Positions 25,181 to 33,977 of a stretch of DNA of 64,000 bases are shown here, in pieces. The stretch comes from Prauserella flavalba (lineage in GTDB: Bacteria > Actinomycetota > Actinomycetes > Mycobacteriales > Pseudonocardiaceae), in contig NZ_MASU01000008.1 of assembly GCF_003202235.1 (NCBI RefSeq), forward strand, positions 268,402 to 332,401, written 5' to 3'. The stretch's first letter is position 1. The number at the start of each line of letters is the position of its first letter. Position numbers and translations under genes: made by a program. The notes beneath the pieces are model-generated. The model was not told the DNA's origin. It was given only the letters and a program-made list of their open reading frames with translations, and ran no database searches.

Positions 25181-26187
25181 TCGGCGAGGTGGCACGCCGC
25201 TCCGGGGTGAGCACGCGGATGCTCAGGCACTACGACTCCCTCGGGCTGGTCCGGCCCACCGGCCGCACCGTGGGCGGCTACCGGGAATACTCCGAAGAGG
25301 ACATTCGCCGGATCTTCCACGTGGAAGGCCTGCGGTCACTGGGGTTGTCGCTGCGGCAGATCGGGCGTGCGCTGGAGGATCCCGCCTTCGTGCCGTCCAC
25401 ACTGGTCGGCGACCTGATCCGGCGGACCGAAGAGCGGCTGAGGCGGGATCGGGAGCTACTCGAACGACTCCGCGCGATCGATGCCTCGGCGCCCCTGGAC
25501 TGGCAGGGCGTCCTGCGCGTCGTCGAGCTGCTGCACGGACTCGGCTCACCCCACGCCGCCCGCAGGCAGCAGGCCGCGCTCGCCCCGGCCGAGGACGTGC
25601 CGGTTGCCACCGAGGTGCTGGCCAAGGCGGTCCTCGCCGAATCCGATCCGAACGTCGCGGGCACACTGCGGTGGGCGCTCGCGCGGGCGGGAGCTGACGG
25701 GGTGGCGAGCGTGGCGCCCGGCGTGTACTCGGACGACGCGGGCATCCGGCGGCGCGCGGTACTGGCGATCGCCGAGCTGCCCGGTGACGAGGCGGCCGCG
25801 GTGCTCGCGGACGCGCTCCAGGACTCGGACACGACCGTGCGCAGGCATGCCGCGCTGGCCGTGGGCAGGCGTGGCGCGACCGCGGCCGTGCCGACGCTCG
25901 TCGACATGGTGGTCGAGGGCGCCAACGACGTCGAGGCGGCCGAGGTGCTGGGGACCCTGGCGTCGGAGCCCGAGTGCGCGGACCGGATCAGGAGCGCACT
26001 GGCCGGTGAGCTCGCCGCCCACACCGCCGACTCCGCGGTGCGGATCCGCCTGACCCAGGCACTCGTCGAGCTGCCGGCGCCTGTCGCCAGTGACCTCCTG
26101 CGGCAGCTGGCCCACGACGACGACCGGTCGGTCGCGCTCGTCGCCTCGGCCCTCGCCGGGTTGCTCGACGACCGATCCCCAGACTGA
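25174..26187 (+). CDS. MerR-family regulator fused to HEAT repeats
   Basis: A 337-residue fusion. Residues 1-70 are a MerR winged helix (IGEVARRSGVSTRMLRHYDS; GYREYSEEDIRRI), then the coiled dimer helix (about 80-110), then HEAT repeats to the end (RRRAVLAIAELPGDEAAAVL; RRHAALAVGRRGATAAVPTL). No metal-binding Cys. The GTG at 25174 overlaps the stop of the HEAT protein by seven bases. The repeats may bind the partner HEAT protein or a small ligand. No target promoter is evident. Confidence 0.85.
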   Translation: MLIGEVARRSGVSTRMLRHYDSLGLVRPTGRTVGGYREYSEEDIRRIFHVEGLRSLGLSLRQIGRALEDPAFVPSTLVGDLIRRTEERLRRDRELLERLRAIDASAPLDWQGVLRVVELLHGLGSPHAARRQQAALAPAEDVPVATEVLAKAVLAESDPNVAGTLRWALARAGADGVASVAPGVYSDDAGIRRRAVLAIAELPGDEAAAVLADALQDSDTTVRRHAALAVGRRGATAAVPTLVDMVVEGANDVEAAEVLGTLASEPECADRIRSALAGELAAHTADSAVRIRLTQALVELPAPVASDLLRQLAHDDDRSVALVASALAGLLDDRSPD

Positions 26188-26218
26188 GACCGAGGCGCGA
26201 CCCGGGTGCCGGCCAGGG

Positions 26219-27391
26219 TCACTGATTGGCGGCCAGTACTGCCGCGAGGCTGTCCCGCAGATCCTTGACGAAATACCCGGGAACCTCCAGCGATGGGAAG
26301 TGTCCCCCGGTTTCGGGCGACCTCCATCGGACGATCTGCCGGTACCGCTCCTGCGCCCAGGCGCGCGGGCACTTCTCGATGTCGCGGGGATACACGGTGA
26401 TCGCTGACGGGACGTCGACCCGAAGATCGGGGTCGAGCGAGAGGTGGCTTTCGTAGTAGATGCGGGCCGCCGATGCGCCGGTCCGGGTCAGCCAGTACAG
26501 GGTGACATCGTCAAGAATCCGGTCTCGGGACATCGTCTCGAACGGGCTGTCTTCGGTGTCCGACCACTCGGCGAACTTGTCGAGGATCCAGGCGAGAAGC
26601 CCGACCGGTGAGTCGACGAGCGAGTAGCCGATGGTCTGCGGCCGGGTCGCCTGCTGCTTCGCGTACGCCGCGCGGTGGCGCCAGAAATCGCGGGTTTCCT
26701 CGGTCCATCGGCGCCCGGTCGCCGTCAGCCCTTCCGTTGTCAACCCGGGCGGGGCCTGCGCGGTCGATGTGTGGATGCCGAGAACGTGCGCCGGGAACCT
26801 GCCGCCGAGGACGGTGGTGATCACACCTCCCCAGTCGCCGCCGTGGGCCAGGAACCTGCCGTAGCCGAGCCTTCCCATCAGTTCCACCCAGGCGGCGGCG
26901 ATCTTCTCGATTCCCCACCCGGTGGCGGCCGGCTTGTCGCTGTACCCGAAGCCGGGTAACGACGGGACCACGACGTGGAACGCCGGCGCGCCCGCATCTT
27001 CCGGGGCCGCCAGCTCGTCCACTACATCGATGAACTCGGCGATGCTGCCCGGCCAGCCGTGCGTCAGGATCAGGGGAGTGGCATCCGCGCGCGCGGACCG
27101 GCGGTGCAGGAAGTGGATGCCCAGATCATCGATGGTCGTGCGGAACTGGCCGATGCGGTTGAGCCGCGCTTCGAACGACCGCCAGTCGTACCCGGTGCGC
27201 CAGTAGTTCAGGACCTCGATGAGGTCGGCGAGTGGAACGCCCTGGTCCCACCGGCGTGGGCCGGGCGGGGCGCGGTAGACCGTCTCGGCCTCCGGTAGCC
27301 GCGCCGCGGCCAGTCTCGCGCGCAGATCGTCGAGGTCGGCGTCAGGCGCGTGGGCTTCGAATGCGTGCACGTCGCTGGTGGGGCGGGACAT
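26219..27391 (-). CDS. epoxide hydrolase (alpha/beta fold)
   Basis: A 390-residue epoxide hydrolase of the microsomal type, with the N-terminal EHN arm (about 1-95) and an alpha/beta hydrolase domain. Oxyanion motif HGWPGS (about 113-118), nucleophile Asp in GGDWGG (about 189-194), catalytic His in GGHFPSLE (about 368). Hydrates epoxides to diols without cofactor. Divergent from a CGNR regulator with two related palindromes between them, so probably controlled by it. Confidence 0.92.
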   Translation of the reverse strand: MSRPTSDVHAFEAHAPDADLDDLRARLAAARLPEAETVYRAPPGPRRWDQGVPLADLIEVLNYWRTGYDWRSFEARLNRIGQFRTTIDDLGIHFLHRRSARADATPLILTHGWPGSIAEFIDVVDELAAPEDAGAPAFHVVVPSLPGFGYSDKPAATGWGIEKIAAAWVELMGRLGYGRFLAHGGDWGGVITTVLGGRFPAHVLGIHTSTAQAPPGLTTEGLTATGRRWTEETRDFWRHRAAYAKQQATRPQTIGYSLVDSPVGLLAWILDKFAEWSDTEDSPFETMSRDRILDDVTLYWLTRTGASAARIYYESHLSLDPDLRVDVPSAITVYPRDIEKCPRAWAQERYRQIVRWRSPETGGHFPSLEVPGYFVKDLRDSLAAVLAANQ

Positions 27392-27412
27392 GAGACCTCC
27401 TGGCCATCGGCG

Positions 27413-27429
27413 AACCGGCTAAGCCGGTT
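27413..27429. promoter_or_regulatory. perfect palindromic operator
   Basis: AACCGGCT-A-AGCCGGTT, eight-base arms around one base. It lies 21 bases upstream of the epoxide hydrolase start. An imperfect copy lies 41 bases away (27454-27470). Confidence 0.6.
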
Positions 27430-27453
27430 CTAGCACGCCGGCATGCCGGGTGC

Positions 27454-27470
27454 AACCGGCTAAGGTGGTT
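27454..27470. promoter_or_regulatory. second, imperfect copy of the operator
   Basis: AACCGGCTAAGGTGGTT: the left arm is identical to the palindrome at 27413, the right arm has two mismatches. It ends two bases before the CGNR start codon, an autorepression position. Confidence 0.55.
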
Positions 27471-27472
27471 CC

Positions 27473-28048
27473 ATGCGTGCTGGATTCCCTGACTTCCGAC
27501 TCGGTAACGTGCTGGCGACCAGCTTCACGGGGACTCTGTCCGAGCGTCAGGGCGACCCTGTGGAGCGCATCCCCACGCCGCAGCGGCTCATCGACTGGCT
27601 GGCGGTGTACGGCCTCGCCGTGGACTCCTGCACCCCCGCCCAGCTCGACCGCGCCCGGGAACTGAGGGAGGCGATCCACGCCGCCGCGACAGCGGCCGCG
27701 ATCCAGGACCCTCTCCCCGCGGCGGCGGTCCACGTCATCAACGACTGCAGCGCTCAGGGCCGGGCCGCGGCGGTACTGACGCCCGAGGGTGAACGGCGGT
27801 GGCGGCTCAGCTCGGCTTCCCGCGTGGAAGACGCCCTCGGCGTGATCGCGGCCGACGCGATCAGCATCATCGCCGGCGAACGAGACGGGAAACTGGCGCT
27901 GTGCGCATCACCGACCTGCCAGGCGGCCTTTTTCGACACCAGCCAGAGCCGCACCCGCAAATGGTGTGACATGAACACATGCGGCAACCGTCAGAAAAAG
28001 GCGCGCTTCAACGCCAACCGGAGCAAGAACCCCCGACCGGCAAGGTGA
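27473..28048 (+). CDS. CGNR zinc-finger regulator (ABATE domain)
   Basis: A 191-residue protein with an N-terminal ABATE domain (about 1-120) that likely binds a ligand and a C-terminal CGNR zinc finger (about 140-185): CASPTCQAAFFD and KWCDMNTCGNRQKKARF supply the four Cys, and CGNR itself is present. Such proteins are stress-linked transcription factors. The start codon abuts an operator-like repeat; the divergent epoxide hydrolase is the obvious target. Confidence 0.9.
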   Translation: MRAGFPDFRLGNVLATSFTGTLSERQGDPVERIPTPQRLIDWLAVYGLAVDSCTPAQLDRARELREAIHAAATAAAIQDPLPAAAVHVINDCSAQGRAAAVLTPEGERRWRLSSASRVEDALGVIAADAISIIAGERDGKLALCASPTCQAAFFDTSQSRTRKWCDMNTCGNRQKKARFNANRSKNPRPAR

Positions 28049-28099
28049 TCGCTGCCCTCGGCATGTCCATCATGGACATACTCCGACAACGTCTGGTGC

Positions 28100-28600
28100 C
28101 GGAATTGCCTCTCCGCCATGGTCGAAGTCGCCCGGGGCCGGAATCCGGGTTCGCGTAACTCCGGAATTCACGGCTTCGAGGCAGGCCTCGGCCAGGTCGT
28201 GGCGACACAGCCAGCCCCCGCGTGCGTAGCGCAGCTCGGCACGGGGCCGTCCCCTCGGGTCCGCGCGGGCGCGGCTGTCGACCTGGGGATCCGCGCGCAG
28301 CACGACACTGGTCATCCCGAAGGTGGGGCAGAACGGTCAGCGGACGGTCGCCCACGGCTGGCAGGTGCACCGCGGCGGAACTGATCGGCACGACCCGTGC
28401 GACGCGCTCGCGGCGAGCGGTCTCCAGCACAGCGAGGTGGCGGACGGCGTCGGCGCACCGAGCCGCGGCTTGCGCGGTGGCAAGGTCGGCAACGTTGCCC
28501 GTGGCAGGGAGATCCACGCCGACGACGTGGTGGCCGGCGTGGGCGAGAGTCTCAGCATCGCGCGGGCGGTCCATCCTGGGGCGCCGGTCACAGCGTGTCC
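28100..28600 (-). pseudogene. remnant of NAD-dependent epimerase (extended SDR)
   Basis: Pieces of one epimerase appear in order across shifting frames: VTGAPGW (cofactor loop, near 28590), ETLAHAGHHVVGVDLPATG (28560), RVARVVPISSAAVH (28420), then TSVVLRADPQVD and LCRHDLAEACLEAVNSG (28310-28160). At least two frame changes and internal losses. Not functional. It fills most of the 700-base gap between the CGNR and IclR genes. Confidence 0.7.
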
Positions 28601-28707
28601 TGTCGTCCGGCCGGCCGTCCGGCCGCGGACGTCGCCGGTGGAGCGAGCCTCGATCACGCGGGCTTGACGTGACGCAGGCCACCTGCTTATCGTTCCACAC
28701 CGCTATA

Positions 28708-28722
28708 CGGTTTCAGAAACCG
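28708..28722. promoter_or_regulatory. IclR-type operator palindrome
   Basis: CGGTTTC-A-GAAACCG, perfect seven-base arms. It matches the GGTTTC/GAAACC form bound by several IclR-family proteins and lies 23 bases before the IclR start codon. CACCGCTATACGG just upstream may hold the -10 (TATACG). Expected to control the whole ten-gene operon. Confidence 0.65.
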
Positions 28723-28744
28723 CAGAACGGTGTTGGAGGATGGG

Positions 28745-29518
28745 ATGCCAGAGCCTGGGGTGCGCGTGCTGGGCCGCGCGTGCGATGTGTTGGATTGCTT
28801 CACCGAGACCGAGCCGCGTCTCGGGGTGGCGGACATCCGCGCGCGTACGGGGCTGCCCGCGACCACCGTCGCGCGGATCGTCTCGACGCTCCTGCAGGAG
28901 GGGCTCCTGGTCCGGGAGGGGGACTCCTACCGGGTCGGCCTGCGCGTCCTGGTGTGGAGCGCGCCGGCGCGGTCGGGGTCGAGCCTGCTCGGCGTCGCGC
29001 GTCCGTTCGTCGACCAGCTGCGTGACGTGACGGGGGAGAGCGCCGGCCTCTACGTGCGCCAGGGCGCCAGCCGCGTGCTCGTGATCTCGGCGGCTTCCCA
29101 GCACTCCGTGATCTACCGGGGCTACGTCGGCCAGGTGCTTCCGCTGCACGCCGGTGCGGCCGGCAAGTGCTTCATGGCCTTCGACGAGGACGCGCTCGGC
29201 ACCGCGCTCGACGCGGGTCTGGAGCGCTTCACCGACGCGACGGTGGTCGCGCGGGAGGAGCTGGACCGCCAGCTGGCACAGGTGCGCGAACGCGGCTGGG
29301 CCTTCACCGAGAGCGAGCGCGAGGTCGGCCTCAACTCCGTTGCCGCCCCCGTGACGGGGTTCGACGGCAGGCCGGAGGCAGCACTGGCGATCGGCGGTCC
29401 GTCGATCCGGCTCGACCGGGAGGAGGCCGAGCGGGTCGGCCCGATCGTCGCCGCCACCGCGCGGGCCATCGCGGCCCGGATGGGGCACGTCCCGGCAGAG
29501 GAGCCCGCCGATGTCTGA
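28745..29518 (+). CDS. IclR-family transcriptional regulator
   Basis: A 257-residue IclR regulator: winged helix (about 5-65, VRVLGRACDVLDCFTE; LPATTVARIVSTLLQEG) and an effector GAF-like domain (about 80-250; LPLHAGAAGKCFMAF is the conserved core). ATG 28745 has GGAGG five bases upstream. The next gene starts inside it (eight-base overlap), so the regulator is the first gene of the operon it is expected to control. Family effectors are typically small acids, which fits the carboxylate enzymes downstream. Confidence 0.92.
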   Translation: MPEPGVRVLGRACDVLDCFTETEPRLGVADIRARTGLPATTVARIVSTLLQEGLLVREGDSYRVGLRVLVWSAPARSGSSLLGVARPFVDQLRDVTGESAGLYVRQGASRVLVISAASQHSVIYRGYVGQVLPLHAGAAGKCFMAFDEDALGTALDAGLERFTDATVVAREELDRQLAQVRERGWAFTESEREVGLNSVAAPVTGFDGRPEAALAIGGPSIRLDREEAERVGPIVAATARAIAARMGHVPAEEPADV

Positions 29519-30368
29519 CGCCTCCGTCCTTTCCGGACTCCTGCGCCAGCGGCGGCTGCTCGTCGCACCCGGTGTCTACGACGGCCTGTCGGCCGCCGTC
29601 GCCGCGCGGGCAGGCGTCGAGGCGGCCTACGTCTCCGGCGCGGCCGTCTCCGCCGCCGAAGGACTGCCCGACATCGGGCTGACCACCGTCACCGAGATCG
29701 CCCGTGCGATCGCGGTGGTCAGGCGTCACCTGGACGTCCCGGTCATCGCCGACGCCGACACCGGCTTCGGCGACGAGACCAATACCTTCCGCACCGTGCG
29801 GACCTACGAGGACGCCGGCGCGGCGGCCGTGCAGCTCGAGGACCAGGTGTTCCCGAAGAGATGCGGCCACCTCGACGACAAGGCCCTCATTCCCGTCGAG
29901 GAGTTCGCCGTCAAGATCGAGGCGGCGGTCGCCGCACGGCGCCGGGGGAGCCTGATCGTCGCGCGCACCGACGCGATCGCCGTCGAAGGCTTCGACGCCG
30001 CGATCGCGCGGGCGAAGCAGTACGTCGCCGCCGGCGCCGACGTGATCTTCGTCGAGGCACCGCAGACCGTCGAGCAGGTGGCGGCGATCCCGTCGGCGAT
30101 CGGAGCACCGGTCATCTTCAACGTCGTCCCTGGCGGCAAAACGCCGGAGGTGTCACGGGAGCGGCTCGAGCAGTTCGGGTACGCCGGCGCGATCCTGCCC
30201 GCCGCGACCATCGGCGCCGCGTTCACCGCCATGACCGAAGCCCTGTCCGACATCGCGGGTGGCGGCCTCGCGTCCGGGTCCGCGATCGGACCGCGCGCCC
30301 TGTTCGAGGCCGTGGGTCTCGATGAGTGGGCCGCACGGCGCGCACGGAAAGAGCCGAGCCGTGCCTGA
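29511..30368 (+). CDS. isocitrate lyase/PEP mutase-family lyase (methylisocitrate or dimethylmalate lyase-like)
   Basis: A 285-residue member of the ICL/PEPM superfamily. Metal-binding region is VIADADTGFGDETNTF (about 79-94); the lyase signature is PKRCGHLDDKALI (about 116-128), where Cys is the catalytic base of true lyases such as PrpB and 2,3-dimethylmalate lyase. EAPQT (about 183) and FNVVPGGKTP follow. Expected to cleave a 2-hydroxy dicarboxylate or tricarboxylate to pyruvate plus another acid. Start ATG after GCAGAGGAG, overlapping iclR by eight bases and the next gene by eight. Confidence 0.88.
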   Translation: MSDASVLSGLLRQRRLLVAPGVYDGLSAAVAARAGVEAAYVSGAAVSAAEGLPDIGLTTVTEIARAIAVVRRHLDVPVIADADTGFGDETNTFRTVRTYEDAGAAAVQLEDQVFPKRCGHLDDKALIPVEEFAVKIEAAVAARRRGSLIVARTDAIAVEGFDAAIARAKQYVAAGADVIFVEAPQTVEQVAAIPSAIGAPVIFNVVPGGKTPEVSRERLEQFGYAGAILPAATIGAAFTAMTEALSDIAGGGLASGSAIGPRALFEAVGLDEWAARRARKEPSRA

Positions 30369-31623
30369 CACCATCATCGAGCGCATCCTGGCCCGCGCGG
30401 CCGGGCTGGCCGACGTCCAACCAGGACAGATCGTCACGTGCGACGTCGACATGACCGTGGTGATCGACGTCCAGTTCGCCCACGACCGTCTCGCGGACGT
30501 CCGCGCGGTCCACGACCCGGACAAGGTCGCGGTGGTTCTCGACCACGCGGTCCCGGCACCCACGCCGAGGGACGCAGGTCACGGCGCGAAGGCGCGGACC
30601 TTCGTCGCCAAGCACGGCATCGACCGGTTCTACGACGTGGGCCGCCACGGCATCGTTCACCAGGTCATCGCCGAGCAGGGGCTCGTGCTGCCGGGCACCG
30701 TCGTATGCTGCACCGATTCCCACACGTGCGCAGGCGGGGCGCTGAACTCCGCCGCGCGGGGACTGGGGCCGCTCGAGATCCTCCAGATGCTCTGCACCGG
30801 CCAGACCTGGTACCGCGTGCCGCCGACGATCCGCTACGAGCTCACCGGCACGAAACCGGCCCACGTCAACGGCAAGGACATCTTCCTGACGATCTCCGGA
30901 CGGTACGGCGACGCCACCGACCACGCACTCGAGTTCGGCGGCCCGGGCCTCGCCTCCGTGCCCATGCCGGACCGCCGGACCATCGCGACCCAGGGAGCCG
31001 AGATCGGCGCGGACTTCACGCTGTTTCCGTGCGACGCCGTCACCGAGGAGTTCCTGGCCGGTGTGGCTCAGGGGTCGTCGTACGTGCCGAGTGACCCGGA
31101 TTCGGACGCGGTCTACGCCGAGGTGCGGACCATCGACCTCGGCGCGGTCGAGCCGATGGTGGCCCTGCCGGGCACCGTGATCAACAACGCGGTGCCGCTC
31201 AGCGGTCTCGAACGGACCCGTATCGACCAGGCGTTCATCGGGTCGTGCGCCAACGGCCAGCTCGCGGACCTCGAAACCGCGGCGAGGATCGTCGAGGGAC
31301 GCAAGGTGGCTCCTGGCGTGCGGCTCATCGTCACGCCGGCCTCGCAGCAGGTGTATCTCGAGGCCGTCCGGCGCGGCTACGTCGCCACGCTCGTCGAGGC
31401 GGGCGCCGTGGTCACCAACTCCACGTGCGGCGCGTGCTTCGGCTACCACATGGGAGTGCTCGCGCCGGGGGAGGTCTGCGTCACCTCGAGTACCCGCAAC
31501 TTCCGCGGTCGCATGGGCAGCACCGAGGCGAAGGTCTACATGGCCTCGCCCGCCACCGTCGCGGCGTCCGCGCTGACCGGGTACATCGCCGGGCCGGACC
31601 AGCTGATGGAGGTGGCCGCGTGA
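30361..31623 (+). CDS. aconitase-family hydratase, large subunit (LeuC/DmdA-like)
   Basis: A 420-residue 4Fe-4S hydratase large subunit. Cluster ligands are visible as Cys in SCANGQLADLE (about 298) and the pair in STCGACFGYHM (about 357-360). CTDSHTCAGGALN (about 118-130) is the substrate/cluster signature and DHAVPAP (about 61) the N-terminal motif. It belongs with split LeuCD, homoaconitase and DmdAB enzymes. The true start is GTG 30361 (VPDTII), overlapping the lyase gene. Reversible (de)hydration of a hydroxy acid; substrate not deducible from sequence alone. Confidence 0.9.
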   Translation: MPDTIIERILARAAGLADVQPGQIVTCDVDMTVVIDVQFAHDRLADVRAVHDPDKVAVVLDHAVPAPTPRDAGHGAKARTFVAKHGIDRFYDVGRHGIVHQVIAEQGLVLPGTVVCCTDSHTCAGGALNSAARGLGPLEILQMLCTGQTWYRVPPTIRYELTGTKPAHVNGKDIFLTISGRYGDATDHALEFGGPGLASVPMPDRRTIATQGAEIGADFTLFPCDAVTEEFLAGVAQGSSYVPSDPDSDAVYAEVRTIDLGAVEPMVALPGTVINNAVPLSGLERTRIDQAFIGSCANGQLADLETAARIVEGRKVAPGVRLIVTPASQQVYLEAVRRGYVATLVEAGAVVTNSTCGACFGYHMGVLAPGEVCVTSSTRNFRGRMGSTEAKVYMASPATVAASALTGYIAGPDQLMEVAA

Positions 31624-32153
31624 CATCGCCCCTGCGAGTCCGGGGACGCGCCTGGGTCTTCGGCGACGAGATCAACACCGACGACATGTACCCGGGCTTC
31701 GCGATGAAGCTGCCCGTTTCCGAAGCGGCGCAGCACATGTTCGACGCCACCCGGCCCGGGTGGCCCGCCCTCGTCGAGAAGGGCGACATCGTGGTGGCGG
31801 GCAAGAACTTCGGCCTCGGGTCGAGCCGCGCGTGCGCCGAACTGTTCGTCCACCTCGGCGTCTCGTGCCTCGTGGCCGAGCAGTACAACTCCCTGTTCCA
31901 CCGCAACGCCCTGAACTACGGGCTCCCGGCGCTCACCGTGCCGGAGGCGCGCACGCTGATCGACGAGGGCGACGTCCTCGTGATCGACGCCGTGGAAGGC
32001 CTGCTGCGCAACGAAACGCGGGGAGCCGAGCACCACATCGAGCCCCTGCCGGCCTTCGTCGTCGAACTCGTCGCCGGCGGGGGACTGATCAACCGCCTGG
32101 AAGCCGAAGGCTTCCTGGATCGCAACGACGCGACCACCGGAGGACAACCATGA
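31620..32153 (+). CDS. aconitase-family hydratase, small subunit (LeuD/DmdB-like)
   Basis: A 177-residue swivel domain that completes the active site with the large subunit. FGDEINTDDMYPGFAMK (about 13-29) and AGKNFGLGSSRACAELF (about 60-76) are the LeuD-type signatures; the GSSR motif contacts substrate carboxylate. GTG 31620 overlaps the large-subunit stop (GTGA), so the two are made in step. Confidence 0.92.
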   Translation: MTSPLRVRGRAWVFGDEINTDDMYPGFAMKLPVSEAAQHMFDATRPGWPALVEKGDIVVAGKNFGLGSSRACAELFVHLGVSCLVAEQYNSLFHRNALNYGLPALTVPEARTLIDEGDVLVIDAVEGLLRNETRGAEHHIEPLPAFVVELVAGGGLINRLEAEGFLDRNDATTGGQP

Positions 32154-33142
32154 AGAGCAGGAACGCTCTGATCGCCTGCACGGCCACCGCCGCCCTGGTG
32201 CTGAGCGCGTGCGGCGGAAGCGGCGACGCGGAGGGGGTGACCTCGTTCGACATCGCGGTCAGCAACGCCTCGGAGCCGTACTCCATCCCCTGGCTGGTCG
32301 GCAAGGACCAGGGCTTTTTCGAGAAGCGCGGGGTGACCATCGGCGAGATCGTCCCGGGCAAGGGCGGCGGTACGACCGTTCGCAACATGCTCAGTGGCGA
32401 CCTCCCCATCGCCGACGTCGGCTTCACCTCGGTGCTGGAGTCCAGTGAGGCGGGCACGCCCCTCACCGTCGTCGGCGGTGCGACGCAGAGCGTCTACGGC
32501 CTCGACTTCTACACGCTCGACAGCAACACGGACGTGCAGACCATCGAGGACGTCCGGAACTGGGCCTACACGAACCCACAGTCGGTGACCCAGGCCCTGT
32601 CGTTCATCCTGCCCGAGGTCGCGGGGGTGACCCAGAAGATCCAGCGGACCTCCTCGGGCGGCGTCGGCGAGGGGGTGGCACTGCTCGAGGCGGGGGACGT
32701 CGACGTCGCCGTGGTCCCGCCGTCGGTGGTCGCGAAGACGGACAAGTTCCGCGTGGTCGTCTCCAGCGCCGACTACCTGAAGAAGTTCCAGCAGAGCGTG
32801 ATCACCACGACGCCGGAGTTCGCCGAGCGGAACCCCGAGACGGTCAAGGCCGTGGTCGCAGGCTACGCGGACGCGGTGGAGTTCATCCGCGAGAAACCCG
32901 GTAAGGCCGCGCAGCTCTACGCCGACTACATCGACATCGACGTCGAGTCCGCGACCTCGATCGTCGAGAAGGCGATCGAGTACGACAACTGGGGCGCCGG
33001 CTTCGACGCCGAGGCCATCGAGCAGGCCGTCGAGGCCCAGCGCATCGCCATGGATCGCACGGACCTCGAGTTCTGCGATCTGTTCCAGAACACGTTCCTG
33101 CCGGGGAACGTCCGCAGCACGCTGCCGACCGAATGTGAGTGA
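32150..33142 (+). CDS. ABC importer substrate-binding lipoprotein (NMT1/SsuA-like)
   Basis: A 330-residue lipoprotein. Signal peptide with lipobox LSAC at Cys 18 (AALVLSAC), then an NMT1/SsuA/THI5-like periplasmic fold: PYSIPWLVGKDQGFFEKRGV (about 40-59) is the hallmark opening. The family binds nitrate, taurine, sulfonates, thiamine precursors and aromatic or aliphatic carboxylates. ATG 32150 overlaps the small-subunit stop. Given the enzymes around it, a carboxylate ligand is most likely. Confidence 0.9.
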   Translation: MKSRNALIACTATAALVLSACGGSGDAEGVTSFDIAVSNASEPYSIPWLVGKDQGFFEKRGVTIGEIVPGKGGGTTVRNMLSGDLPIADVGFTSVLESSEAGTPLTVVGGATQSVYGLDFYTLDSNTDVQTIEDVRNWAYTNPQSVTQALSFILPEVAGVTQKIQRTSSGGVGEGVALLEAGDVDVAVVPPSVVAKTDKFRVVVSSADYLKKFQQSVITTTPEFAERNPETVKAVVAGYADAVEFIREKPGKAAQLYADYIDIDVESATSIVEKAIEYDNWGAGFDAEAIEQAVEAQRIAMDRTDLEFCDLFQNTFLPGNVRSTLPTECE

Positions 33143-33149
33143 GTCGCCG

Positions 33150-33977
33150 ATGACCACGCAGATGAAGGAAAAGCGCGACAGCGCGCCCACCGCCCCGACA
33201 CCGATCGTGCAGCTCGAAGGCGTCGAGCAGCATTTCGGACCCGTCCACGCACTCGGACCCGTCGACCTCACGATCGGGCGCGGCGAGTTCGTGTCGATCG
33301 TCGGGCCGAGCGGCTGCGGCAAGTCGACCCTGCTCGAGATCATCGGCGCCCTGCAGGACCCGGCGCGCGGCTCCGTCGAGGTGGACGGCGCGCCGTTGAC
33401 CGGTCCACGCCGGCGCACCGCGATCGTCTTCCAGGAGTCCGCGACACTGCCGTGGCGCACGGTCGTCGACAACGTCGCGTTCGCGCTCGAGGTGCGCGGC
33501 ATCGGCCGCAAGGAGCGACGGGAACGCGCCAGGGAACTCGTCGAGCTCGTCGGACTCGGTGGCTTCGAGAACCACTACCCGGCACAGCTGTCGGGCGGCA
33601 TGCGGCAGCGCGTCGCCATGGCGCGCGCGATGTCCACCGACCCGGACCTCATCCTCGCCGACGAGCCGTTCGGCGCGCTCGACGAGCAGACCCGCATGCT
33701 GATGGCCGAGGAACTCCTCCGTGTCGTCGAGAGGATCGGTTGCGGCGTCCTGTTCATCACGCACAGCATCCAGGAGTCCGTGCTGCTGTCGGACCGGGTG
33801 CTCGTGATGGGACGCCGGCCCGGAACGTTCATCGACGAGGTCCCCATCGACCTGCCCCGCCCGCGCATGCACGCCGCACTGTCCGAACCGTCCGCCACCG
33901 CAGCTCAGGAACGGATCTGGGCGCAGATCCGCGCCGAGGCCGAGGTGGCGATGGTGGCGACGAGGAGCACACCATGA
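33150..33977 (+). CDS. NitT/TauT-type ABC importer ATPase
   Basis: A 275-residue ATPase. Walker A GPSGCGKST (about 53-61), Q-loop VFQESATLPWRT, signature LSGGMRQRVAMARAM, Walker B LILADEPFGALDEQTR, H-loop FITHSIQE. This is the SsuB/TauB/NrtD class matching the binding protein. Start ATG 33150 chosen over an upstream GTG at 33135 that overlaps the lipoprotein gene; either is possible. Confidence 0.93.
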   Translation: MTTQMKEKRDSAPTAPTPIVQLEGVEQHFGPVHALGPVDLTIGRGEFVSIVGPSGCGKSTLLEIIGALQDPARGSVEVDGAPLTGPRRRTAIVFQESATLPWRTVVDNVAFALEVRGIGRKERRERARELVELVGLGGFENHYPAQLSGGMRQRVAMARAMSTDPDLILADEPFGALDEQTRMLMAEELLRVVERIGCGVLFITHSIQESVLLSDRVLVMGRRPGTFIDEVPIDLPRPRMHAALSEPSATAAQERIWAQIRAEAEVAMVATRSTP

